Origin: Rhodospirillales bacterium
Lineage (GTDB): Bacteria; Pseudomonadota; Alphaproteobacteria; Rhodospirillales; Casp-alpha2
NCBI GenBank assembly: GCA_017644185.1
Contig: JAEPMA010000001.1
Coordinates: 1-64,000 of the forward strand
DNA length: 64,000 nucleotides
Reading direction: 5' to 3'
In this document: one piece after another, positions 7,467 to 14,727 of the stretch
Layout of the letters: every line of letters starts with the position of its first letter
Numbering within the stretch: position 1 is the first letter of the stretch
The notes under the pieces: model-generated
The model's input: the letters and a program-made list of their open reading frames with translations, nothing else
What the model was told of the DNA's origin: nothing
The model's database searches: none
Made by a program: the position numbers and the translations under genes

Positions 7467-7973
7467 ATGAATACGAAACAAATAGCGCCGGAACCGCTTC
7501 TCCCCGAAGCGCCAGAGGATGTCGAAGCGCATTTTAGCGAACTGGCAACGGTAGGCATCCACCTACTTGCGGCGGAGACAGCACGCCACGCCGAAGTCAG
7601 TTATCTTGGGCATTTCGGGCTACCACTATTGGAAGCGCGGACGATGCTGTTACTCGGATCAACCGGGCCGGCCTCGCTGAAAACGGTGTGCAAACAAGCC
7701 AACATCGAGAAAGCATACGCGAGCCGATTGATTGAGAAACTGATCCGTAAAGGCCTCGTGCAAAAGGTCGAGGATCCTGATGACCGCAGGGCCGTCAGGC
7801 TTACGCTCACCAAAAAAGGAGCAGCACTCAACGCTGACCTGCAGGCCGAGGTCGTTCAACGTAACGGCCACCTGATGTCGGTTCTCACTGCCGAGGAACA
7901 GGACATTTTTTTGCGTTGCCTCTCGAAGTTGACCTGGGCGGCCAGGAGCTTGACCGCCATGGAGAAATCATGA
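7467..7973 (+). CDS. MarR-family transcriptional regulator
   Basis: A 168-residue MarR-family regulator, expected to bind DNA as a dimer and release it when an aromatic acid or CoA ester is bound. The winged helix covers about residues 55-120: LKTVCKQANIEKAYASRLIE is the helix-turn-helix, then KLIRKGLVQKVEDPDDRRA and VRLTLTKKG form the wing. The flanking helices needed for dimerisation are present. The gene overlaps the reductase gene by four bases, so the regulator is the first gene of the operon it probably controls. The palindrome at 7428-7446 directly upstream is the likely operator. No strong ribosome site precedes the ATG. The effector is unknown. Confidence 0.92.
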   Translation: MNTKQIAPEPLLPEAPEDVEAHFSELATVGIHLLAAETARHAEVSYLGHFGLPLLEARTMLLLGSTGPASLKTVCKQANIEKAYASRLIEKLIRKGLVQKVEDPDDRRAVRLTLTKKGAALNADLQAEVVQRNGHLMSVLTAEEQDIFLRCLSKLTWAARSLTAMEKS

Positions 7974-8935
7974 ACGCGATCGACAACCGAGATGTGCAGT
8001 CGTTGATGACGCGGGCAATTGTCCAGGACATCAAACCTGAGGCAGAAGGGGTTCTCACCATGGAATTGGTGCCTGACGGCGAGGCGGAATGGCCCGCCAG
8101 CGACGCCGGGGCGCACATAGATGTGGAACTGCCGAACGGCACCGTGCGGCAATACTCCGTCATCAATCCGGGGGAGCCGAACAAGTATGTGATTTCAGTA
8201 CTCCGCGCACCTGATAGCCGTGGCGGATCCAAGTATATTCACGATCAACTCTCGGATGGTTCGGTCGTACGTGTCGGTCGACCGAGAAACAATTTTCCTC
8301 TGATTGCGGATGATCGTCCCGTCTGCCTGATCGGTGGCGGGATAGGTGTGACGCCGCTACTTGCCATGGCACAGACGCTCGCCGGGACCGACCGTGAATG
8401 GTGGCTCTACTATTGTGTGCGCACGCCGGCCCACGCCGGTTTTGGTCGTCTTCTTGACCGGTTCGGCGACCGGGTACGAATGCATTATGATTCCGCAAGC
8501 GGGAGTGCGCCCGATCTGCAAGCAATGGTGGGGACTTTCGACGACGCCCACGTTTATTGTTGCGGTCCACAAGCCATGCTGACGGCCTTCGAGCAATGCA
8601 CTGCCGAAATACCTAGCGAGTTAGTTCATATCGAACGTTTTTCTCCTGCAGATATACCAGCCGACTCGCCGGCATTCATAGTGGAACTGGTCCGCCAGGG
8701 GCTGACCTTGGATGTGCCGGAGGACAAGTCGATCCTGGACGTAATTGAGGAATCCGGTGTGCAGGTCGAGAGTTCCTGCCGCATCGGTATTTGCGGTACC
8801 TGCGAGACAGCCATCGTCGAGGGCCAGGCCGACCACAAGGACGAATACCTGACCGATGACGAGAAAAAGGAGGGGCGCTCGATGATGATTTGTTGTTCGC
8901 GATCGAAGTCGCCCGTTCTCCGATTGGATATCTGA
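7970..8935 (+). CDS. Flavin/[2Fe-2S] oxidoreductase, electron donor to the Rieske oxygenase
   Basis: A 321-residue reductase of the phthalate dioxygenase reductase/VanB type that passes electrons from NAD(P)H through flavin to a plant-type ferredoxin domain. Order of parts: flavin domain with RQYSV (about residue 64), nucleotide domain with GGGIGVTP and YCCGPQAML, and a C-terminal [2Fe-2S] domain. The cluster ligands are C270, C275 and C278 (CRIGICGTC) plus a Cys near 308. The ATG at 7970 has GGAG at 7961 and overlaps the MarR stop. An apparent longer frame from 7916 is not needed. The oxygenase genes follow 90 bases downstream, so it should be their electron donor, comparable to the reductase of ibuprofen (ipf) clusters. 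Confidence 0.92.
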   Translation: MNAIDNRDVQSLMTRAIVQDIKPEAEGVLTMELVPDGEAEWPASDAGAHIDVELPNGTVRQYSVINPGEPNKYVISVLRAPDSRGGSKYIHDQLSDGSVVRVGRPRNNFPLIADDRPVCLIGGGIGVTPLLAMAQTLAGTDREWWLYYCVRTPAHAGFGRLLDRFGDRVRMHYDSASGSAPDLQAMVGTFDDAHVYCCGPQAMLTAFEQCTAEIPSELVHIERFSPADIPADSPAFIVELVRQGLTLDVPEDKSILDVIEESGVQVESSCRIGICGTCETAIVEGQADHKDEYLTDDEKKEGRSMMICCSRSKSPVLRLDI

Positions 8936-9024
8936 GCCCTTACAACGCGTGAATATGACGATTGCCAACCGGAGGCCATACAACCTTCGGCCCTTAAAAC
9001 TGCAATAAAATGGGAGTGCACCAA

Positions 9025-10290
9025 ATGACCAGCTTCGCCAGCTTGATTGAACCGGACCGGATACACGGCAGCCTCTATACCGATGCAGCCATCTTCTCAC
9101 GGGAGATGAAGGTCATCTTTCGCGATGGCTGGGCATTCGTCGGTCACGAGTCTGAAATTCCCGAACCGGGCGACTATATCACGAGGACGATTGGCTCGGA
9201 GCCCGTACTTTTCCTACGGAACAAGGACGGCGAGGTTCGGGTGTTTTCGAACCGCTGCACGCATCGAGGCAACAGGCTCTGCCATGAAGGGCGCGGCAAG
9301 TTGCGTGGCGGAATTATGTGCACTTACCATGGTTGGGCTTTTTCGTTCGACGGCGACCTACTGGCGGTGCCGTATGAGGGCGGTTTTACAAAAGCGAAGG
9401 AGAACTATTCGCTGCGCCAGCCGAAAATGGCGAGCCACCGGGGGTTCGTATTCGCCACGTACAATCCCGATCCAGAGGATTTTTACGATTACCTAGGGTA
9501 TGGGAAAGACCTGATCGATAAGTCGGTCTCAATGTCGCCCGTCGGCAAGATCAGGCTGGACTCCGGGTGGGTAAAGCATCTTTTCAAAGCGAACTGGAAG
9601 ATGCTGCCGGAGAACCAGACGGACGGTTATCACGCAAACCACGTCCATAAGTCGTTTTTGAAGGTTTTCAGTTCACAGTATGACGAATTGAAAACCAACG
9701 AAGAAAAGCGTGTTGGATCCGTCGTCGACTGGGGGAACGGTCACGCGTCGATCGAAGTTTCCGAACGCTACGACGGGCCGCTCCAGTGGCTTGGCTCGAA
9801 TGAGGAACGCTATCCGGAATACGTCAAAGCCATGAACGAGGCTTACGGGGAAAACGAGGCGCGCAAGTTGATGACGGAGGGTCCGCCGCATGCGTATATA
9901 TTCCCGAACCTTTTCCTCGGCGAAGCCAACATCGTCATCATCGAACCGGTCGCGCCCGACCTGTCGGTTCAGCACCATTCCCCAATGCTGTTGGAAGGCG
10001 TGCCGGAGGGGCTGAATGCAAGGATTATCCGCCAGTCGGAAGGAGCGCTGGGCCCGTCCGGGTTGCTGCTCGCCGACGACTCCGTAATTTCCGAGCAGCA
10101 GCAGATCGCCTTGCAGGGCAAGAGCGGTTGGCTCGAGATCAGCCGGGGCGTCGACCGTGAACGGCTCGAGGACGGAAAGCGGATCGGTCACGTAAGTGAC
10201 GAGACCACTAACCGGGGCTTCTGGCAGCATTATCTTGCCAAGATGAATAGAAGCTCGGTGGAAACTCCCGTCGAACCGGAGCTTGTGTAA
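9025..10290 (+). CDS. Rieske aromatic-ring dioxygenase, alpha subunit (IpfA-like)
   Basis: A 421-residue catalytic subunit of a ring-hydroxylating dioxygenase. The Rieske centre is C78-x-H80 and C99-x2-H102 (CTHRGN and CTYHGW). The mononuclear iron site shows ENQTDGYHANHVH, with N197, D200, H203 and H208 forming the expected D-x2-H-x4-H. The ATG at 9025 is preferred to 9010 because GGGAG at 9012-9016 is well spaced for it. It is followed by the beta subunit with a one-base overlap. Family and role are clear; the substrate is not. The adjoining CoA ligase, thiolase-like and DUF35 genes suggest it acts on an aryl-acyl-CoA, as IpfAB does on ibuprofen-CoA. Confidence 0.93.
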   Translation: MTSFASLIEPDRIHGSLYTDAAIFSREMKVIFRDGWAFVGHESEIPEPGDYITRTIGSEPVLFLRNKDGEVRVFSNRCTHRGNRLCHEGRGKLRGGIMCTYHGWAFSFDGDLLAVPYEGGFTKAKENYSLRQPKMASHRGFVFATYNPDPEDFYDYLGYGKDLIDKSVSMSPVGKIRLDSGWVKHLFKANWKMLPENQTDGYHANHVHKSFLKVFSSQYDELKTNEEKRVGSVVDWGNGHASIEVSERYDGPLQWLGSNEERYPEYVKAMNEAYGENEARKLMTEGPPHAYIFPNLFLGEANIVIIEPVAPDLSVQHHSPMLLEGVPEGLNARIIRQSEGALGPSGLLLADDSVISEQQQIALQGKSGWLEISRGVDRERLEDGKRIGHVSDETTNRGFWQHYLAKMNRSSVETPVEPELV

Positions 10291-10793
10291 TGATGACAGC
10301 CAACCTTTTGCCAGCCGACGTTTATCGTGAGATCGAGGAATTCGTATACCGCGAGGCGAGACTGGCCGATGAGTCCCGTTACGGGGAGTGGGAGGAACTG
10401 GTCGACGACGACATGATGTATTGGGTTCCCAGGGGCGAAGGGGATTTCGATATGGAAAAGCATGTGTCCGTGATCGCCGATAACCGCAATCGGTTGCGCC
10501 GCCGTATCAAGCAACTGCAGACTGGCGCACGCTATGCACAAGTGCCGGTATCGCCCATGCGCCGCCTCGTCTCGAATATCGAAGCGAAGCCGATTGCCGA
10601 CGACGAGTTCAATGTGCAGTGCAACTTCGTTCTCTATGAACTGCGGATTCAATCGACGAACAACATCGAAATCTGGCCCGGCAGGATCGAGTATAAACTT
10701 CGCCGCTCGGAAGGCGGCTTAAAGATGTTCCTGAAGAAGGTCATGCTCGTGAATGGCGACATGCCTCTGCCGTCGCTGGCATTTCTTCTCTGA
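10290..10793 (+). CDS. Rieske aromatic-ring dioxygenase, beta subunit (IpfB-like)
   Basis: A 167-residue small subunit of the ring-hydroxylating dioxygenase, with a SnoaL/NTF2-like cone fold. Family landmarks are the N-terminal REIEEFVYREARLADESRYG, then WEELVDDDMMYWVPRG, the RRIKQLQTGARYAQVPVSPM segment and the final KKVMLVNGDMPLPSLAFLL. The start overlaps the last base of the alpha-subunit stop (TAATG), so the subunits are translated together for alpha3beta3 assembly. The subunit is structural and carries no cofactor. Length is normal for the family. Confidence 0.93.
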   Translation: MMTANLLPADVYREIEEFVYREARLADESRYGEWEELVDDDMMYWVPRGEGDFDMEKHVSVIADNRNRLRRRIKQLQTGARYAQVPVSPMRRLVSNIEAKPIADDEFNVQCNFVLYELRIQSTNNIEIWPGRIEYKLRRSEGGLKMFLKKVMLVNGDMPLPSLAFLL

Positions 10794-10841
10794 GGTTCGT
10801 TGTCTTGAATGCAGAGCCACGCAAGCGGCGAAGAGTGACAC

Positions 10842-12011
10842 ATGACTGATGCCTTGGGCGCGGTAGTTGGCCTGGGCATGAGTCCGGTGTCGCGCAATAA
10901 CATAGGTACGACGCGGGACCTCGCAGTCCTGGCTGCACGGAACGCAATTCGGGATGCCGGATTCTTGCCGGGTGACGTCGACGGGCTGCTTCTCAACCGC
11001 AGCCCGTCCGCACCGGTCAAAGATCTGCCAATGAGCATTCTGGCGGATCTCGGTCTGGAAGATCTCGGGGTCCTCGCGTGCATCGACGCCGAAGGCACGT
11101 CGGCAATTCAGATGATCGAATACGCATGCATGTCGATCCGTTCAGGCGCCGCAAAAGCAATTGTTTGCATTTTTTCCGATGCCCGCCTGTCCGGCGGTGG
11201 CGGCGCCGGGGCATATGCCAGCACAATGCCGGTGACGGGGCTCACGGGCTGGGAAGCGGGTTACGGGTTGTACGGTGCAACGGGCCCATATGGGTTATTG
11301 GCGCAGCGGTACCTGTGGAAATACGGGTTGGGCTGTGAGGCGTTGGGGCATGTCGCGATATCCAACCGGCGTTGGGCGGAGAATAATCCTCTGGCCCAAT
11401 TGCGTGAACCGATCAAGATGGAAGATTATCTCTCGGCAAGATGGGTCGTAGAACCTTTTCGGCTGCTCGATTGCGCATATCCGGTAAATGGCGCCGCCGC
11501 TGTTGTCGTGACGGCACCGGACATTGCGTCGGACGGTCCTGTTGCCCCCGCTTTTATCCATGGCGTTGCACAGGGTCATTCCGGGCAGTTGGCCGCAAAA
11601 GCGATCGAAGATGGCGATGCGGGCGCCGAGAGGGCGGCTCGCGCAGTGTATGCGATGGCCGGCGTCGGGCCGGGCGATGTGGAAGCCTGTGAATTTTATG
11701 ACAACTTCACCTATGTCACCTTGCGCACCCTGGAAGATTACGGACTTTGCCGTCGGGGCGAAGCGGCCGGCTTTGTTGAGGCAGGACATATATCTCCGGG
11801 TGGACGGTTGCCGACGAATACCGGTGGAGGTCATCTTTCCGGTTATTACCTTCAGGGAATGACGCCGGTCTCCGAAGCCGTGATCCAAATTCGCGGTGAC
11901 GCCGGGGCGCGTCAGATAGGCAAGCGCGATGTCATTCTCGTTACGGGTGTCGGCGGGATGCTGAACTACCATGCAGCGATGATCATGAGCGCCAAAAGGA
12001 GGCTGTCTTGA
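10842..12011 (+). CDS. Thiolase-like (SCP-x/Ltp2-type) protein, IpfD-like
   Basis: A 389-residue thiolase-fold protein of the lipid-transfer/SCP-x branch. The nucleophile region reads LACIDAEGTSAIQM rather than the ENACASG of true thiolases, so the normal catalytic Cys position seems to hold another residue. The C-terminal motif is TNTGGGHLSGYYLQGM instead of GHPxGxxG. Such non-canonical thiolases paired with DUF35 proteins act as retro-aldolases on acyl-CoA side chains (Ltp2 in steroid breakdown). IpfD is the comparable protein in ibuprofen metabolism. Tyrosines in EFYDNFTY and SGYYLQG are possible catalytic residues, by analogy only. The next gene starts inside this stop codon, supporting a complex with it. 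Confidence 0.85.
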   Translation: MTDALGAVVGLGMSPVSRNNIGTTRDLAVLAARNAIRDAGFLPGDVDGLLLNRSPSAPVKDLPMSILADLGLEDLGVLACIDAEGTSAIQMIEYACMSIRSGAAKAIVCIFSDARLSGGGGAGAYASTMPVTGLTGWEAGYGLYGATGPYGLLAQRYLWKYGLGCEALGHVAISNRRWAENNPLAQLREPIKMEDYLSARWVVEPFRLLDCAYPVNGAAAVVVTAPDIASDGPVAPAFIHGVAQGHSGQLAAKAIEDGDAGAERAARAVYAMAGVGPGDVEACEFYDNFTYVTLRTLEDYGLCRRGEAAGFVEAGHISPGGRLPTNTGGGHLSGYYLQGMTPVSEAVIQIRGDAGARQIGKRDVILVTGVGGMLNYHAAMIMSAKRRLS

Positions 12012-12409
12012 CGGATGCCGCTGCGACGGGCGCAAGGATTAGACCGAAAAGCGATTTCGACGAAGCGTTTCATGAATATATTGGAAGGCGTGAATTACGA
12101 TTGCCGTATCTGCGTGGCTCATCGACAGCCCTCGATCTGAATGCCGCGCCTGCTACCGATATGACGGAGATCGAGTGGCGGTTGGCCTCCGGCCTGGCCG
12201 AGCTTTATTCATTTGTTGTCTATCGACAACAGTTCTCGGAGGACCGCGCCGCGCCTTACAACGTTGCCTGGGTGTCGTTAGCGGAAGGACCGATGCTGAT
12301 CTCCACAGTCATACTGGAGCAGAATTCCGAACTGAGAATTTCAATGCCGTTAAGGGCCGAATTCGACGATCACGGTCTCCTTGTGTTCCGACCGGCACAA
12401 AATCCCTAA
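12008..12409 (+). CDS. DUF35/ChsH2-like OB-fold protein (IpfE-like)
   Basis: A 133-residue partner protein of the DUF35 family. The OB-fold core is recognisable as YSFVVYRQQFSEDRAAPYN, then VAWVSLAEGPMLISTVI. The rubredoxin-like zinc ribbon with two CxxC pairs found in many DUF35 proteins is missing. A TTG start at 12008 is supported by an AAAAGGAGG ribosome site at 11995-12003 and overlaps the thiolase-like gene. Proteins of this kind stabilise and activate thiolase-like aldolases. Inside the gene, at 12213-12231, lies a TTGTTGTC/GACAACA inverted repeat resembling the local MarR operator but with a four-base spacer. Confidence 0.82.
   Translation: MTDAAATGARIRPKSDFDEAFHEYIGRRELRLPYLRGSSTALDLNAAPATDMTEIEWRLASGLAELYSFVVYRQQFSEDRAAPYNVAWVSLAEGPMLISTVILEQNSELRISMPLRAEFDDHGLLVFRPAQNP
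12213..12231. promoter_or_regulatory. Possible intragenic MarR operator-like repeat
   Basis: TTGTTGTC, TATC and GACAACA form an inverted repeat with the same arms as the operators at 7428 and 14120 but a spacer of four instead of three bases. It lies within the DUF35 coding sequence (VVYRQQ). It may be chance, or a secondary binding site. Confidence 0.25.
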
Positions 12410-12437
12410 CAGGCCTATTTGCGGGAGTTTACAGACG

Positions 12438-14027
12438 ATGATGTTGCCACGTGATTTGCTTCGGAATTGTGCATCGAACTATCCGGACAGGCCGGCCTAC
12501 TTCTGGCGTGACGAGACACGGACCTGGCAGGAGATGAAACGACGTTCGGACCGGCTCGCGGGCGCGTTCATGGAACTCGGAGTCGAAAAGGGTGATGTCG
12601 TCGCCATTCTTGGTCGGGAGTCGCTGGAGATATACGAGCATTTCTTCGCCTGCATGACGCTCGGCGCGGTGAGGGTGGGTCTCAACTGGCGTTATTCGCC
12701 CGGCGAGATACTGCATATATTGCAGGATTCCCGTCCCCGCGTGCTGTTGCTGCAAGCGGATTGTGCCTCGTTGATCGAGACGCTGGAGCAGGAGATTGCC
12801 GATCTCGATACGCGGGTCATCCTTTACGGCGATCCCGGAGGCGCGCTTCACGAGTACGAGGAAATGATCGATGTTGCCGTAGCACCTTCGGCGTTGCCTG
12901 ATCTTGAAAGCGAAGATCCAATGTTCATTTCGTACACCTCCGGTTCTACAGGGCGACCTAAAGGTGTCGTACATACCCAATACTCGTCGGCATATATCAT
13001 TTTTCAAAACCTGGTCGGGCGCGGCCTTGCACCGAACGATATATTCCTCCAGGCCTCTGCGTCGTCTTGGATGACTGTACTTTTGAATATGCTCGGTCTC
13101 GGAAACGGCATGGCCCACGCGATCATGGATGGAACGTTCGAGATCGTGAGTTTCATGAAGCAGATCGATCGGCATCGGGTGACGTCGATAATGCTGGTGC
13201 CGACGCTGCTTCAGCGTGTTCTGCAGGAGCGTGCGAAGGGCGATTACGATCTGTCATCGATCCGGTTACTTAACTACGGGTCCTCGCCGATCACGCCTGA
13301 ACTTGCGCGGTCCGCTTATGCCGCTTTTGACTGCGATCTGATCCAGAATTACGGCATGACAGAGGGTGGTTGGGTAACGCACCTTTCCGCAGACGATCAT
13401 GTGAAGGCCGTCAACGGCGAATACAACCTGCTGGAATCGGTCGGCCGCCCCGGCGTTTTGACGCGGATATCGATCAGAAACGCCGATGGTGAGGAACTGC
13501 CTCCTGGCGAAGTCGGCGAGGTTTGTCTCAGCAGCCCGATGCTGATGAAAGGTTATCTCAATCTTCCGGACGCGACGGCTGAAGCGCTCAAGGACGGATG
13601 GCTGCATACAAACGACCTCGGTTGCCTGAACGAAGAGGGGTATCTGTTCCTGCACGGGCGCAAGAACTTCATGATTATCTCAGGGGCGGTCAACGTGCAG
13701 CCGCAGGGTGTCGAACTTGTCATTTCGGAACATCCTTCGGTGTTCGAAGTCGCCGTGGTCGGCGCCCCCCATCCAGATTTGGGCGAGGCCGTCGTCGCCG
13801 TGGTCGTCTGCAAGCCGGGAAGAGAAGAACCGACCCAACGCGATATTGAATCGTTCTGCCTCGCGCGCCTGAGCAAGCTGTCCATCCCGAAGCACGTATA
13901 TATCGTTTCGGAACTACCGAAAACGCTGAACGGAAAACTCAACAAGCCGAAGATTATCCAGTGGGTGCAGGAGAATTTGCATGCTCTTCCCTGGTTCAGG
14001 GTGCAGGGCGCCGCAGGTGGACAATAA
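12438..14027 (+). CDS. Acyl-CoA ligase (AMP-forming), IpfF-like
   Basis: A 529-residue ANL-superfamily ligase that activates a carboxylic acid to its CoA ester using ATP. Motifs: A3 loop YTSGSTGRPKG (about residue 180), A5 NYGMTEGGW, A8 region DGWLHTNDLG and HGRKNFMIISG, and the C-terminal catalytic lysine in LPKTLNGKLNK. The ATG at 12438 follows GGGAG at 12423-12427. It is the last gene of the oxygenase operon. In ipf-type pathways CoA activation comes first and the oxygenase then works on the CoA ester, so this ligase likely sets the substrate. An aryl-acetic or 2-arylpropionic acid is the inferred substrate class. Confidence 0.92.
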   Translation: MMLPRDLLRNCASNYPDRPAYFWRDETRTWQEMKRRSDRLAGAFMELGVEKGDVVAILGRESLEIYEHFFACMTLGAVRVGLNWRYSPGEILHILQDSRPRVLLLQADCASLIETLEQEIADLDTRVILYGDPGGALHEYEEMIDVAVAPSALPDLESEDPMFISYTSGSTGRPKGVVHTQYSSAYIIFQNLVGRGLAPNDIFLQASASSWMTVLLNMLGLGNGMAHAIMDGTFEIVSFMKQIDRHRVTSIMLVPTLLQRVLQERAKGDYDLSSIRLLNYGSSPITPELARSAYAAFDCDLIQNYGMTEGGWVTHLSADDHVKAVNGEYNLLESVGRPGVLTRISIRNADGEELPPGEVGEVCLSSPMLMKGYLNLPDATAEALKDGWLHTNDLGCLNEEGYLFLHGRKNFMIISGAVNVQPQGVELVISEHPSVFEVAVVGAPHPDLGEAVVAVVVCKPGREEPTQRDIESFCLARLSKLSIPKHVYIVSELPKTLNGKLNKPKIIQWVQENLHALPWFRVQGAAGGQ

Positions 14028-14119
14028 GACCGTACGGCCCGCGCGTTAATAAAAGCGTTTAGACCTGAACCCGGGACATGTTGAGTTTTCGGGGTCATGT
14101 AGCCGGCAGAGAATGAAAA

Positions 14120-14138
14120 TTGTTGTTATAGACAACAA
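14120..14138. promoter_or_regulatory. MarR-type operator, TTGTTGTT/GACAACAA palindrome
   Basis: TTGTTGTTATAGACAACAA differs from the operator at 7428-7446 by one base and is followed by the same AATAATG-like bases. It lies about 80 bases upstream of the TRAP start codon, which places the transporter in the same regulon as the oxygenase operon. Confidence 0.7.
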
Positions 14139-14141
14139 ATA

Positions 14142-14158
14142 ATGATAGTTATCATGTT
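14142..14158. promoter_or_regulatory. Second operator, ATGATAGTTATCATGTT
   Basis: This 17-base stretch matches 16 of 17 positions of the reverse complement of 20921-20937, between the DapA-like and hpaF genes. The likely reader is the HpaR-like MarR protein at 18427-18939. It starts only three bases after the other MarR-type site, so this promoter may have two controls. Confidence 0.6.
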
Positions 14159-14175
14159 AACTAAATAAAGGCACC

Positions 14176-14202
14176 GGGAACCTTGTGAAATTCAAGGTTC
14201 CC
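14176..14202 (+). other. Perfect hairpin in the TRAP operon leader
   Basis: GGGAACCTTG (14176-14185) pairs perfectly with CAAGGTTCCC (14193-14202) around a seven-base loop, ending 14 bases before the ATG at 14217. No T-run follows. It could influence translation or mRNA stability of the transporter, or be the remains of an attenuator. Confidence 0.5.
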
Positions 14203-14216
14203 ATTGGGAAACATTC

Positions 14217-14726
14217 ATGGGCGTTATCCTTCAGAGACTCGTGAACGGGTTGAGCAACTTACTCCTTGTCGGATCAGGGATTCTTTTGTTCCTGATGATG
14301 CTGCATATCTGTTTGGGTGCCGCTTTCAACCTCGTCCTTCCGACCGTCAATTTGAACACGCTAACGGTTGTCGCTGCTTGGTACATGATTGGTGTCACCT
14401 TCCTGCCGATGGCGAATACGCAACCGCTCTCAGTGAATATCGCGGCCGGGTTCTTGTCCGATGCCTTTCGCAAGACTGTTCGCTATGTCGTGGCCTTGCT
14501 GTCGGCGATCGCGTTCGGTTTTATCGCGTACCTCACGTTCGAAGAAGCGATGTCTCAGACGCAGATCGGCGAAATGTGGGAAACCTCGACCGGGTTCTTT
14601 CCCGTCTGGCCGGCGCGCTGGCTTCTACCATGCGCCTTCATAGCCATGTCTTTGCGGGAAATATGCAAGGTTTTCGTGCCCGAGGCCATGGAGCAAGCCG
14701 ATGCTTCATCGGCGGGGAGTGATTGA
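14217..14726 (+). CDS. TRAP transporter small membrane subunit (DctQ)
   Basis: A 169-residue integral membrane protein of the TRAP DctQ family. Four membrane segments are visible: LLLVGSGILLFLMMLHICLG, LTVVAAWYMIGVTFLPMA, YVVALLSAIAFGFIAYLTF and WLLPCAFIAMSLREICKVF. It should form the transport complex with the DctM protein next door, using the sodium gradient to import an organic acid caught by the periplasmic DctP protein. The start is ATG 14217, after a leader with two operator-like repeats and a hairpin. The stop is only a base before the DctM start. Confidence 0.88.
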   Translation: MGVILQRLVNGLSNLLLVGSGILLFLMMLHICLGAAFNLVLPTVNLNTLTVVAAWYMIGVTFLPMANTQPLSVNIAAGFLSDAFRKTVRYVVALLSAIAFGFIAYLTFEEAMSQTQIGEMWETSTGFFPVWPARWLLPCAFIAMSLREICKVFVPEAMEQADASSAGSD

Positions 14727-14727
14727 T

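Noticed and set aside
11295..12035. Minus-strand frame of 246 codons opposite the thiolase-like gene
   Set aside because: No ribosome site or family resemblance. It mirrors a strongly supported gene.
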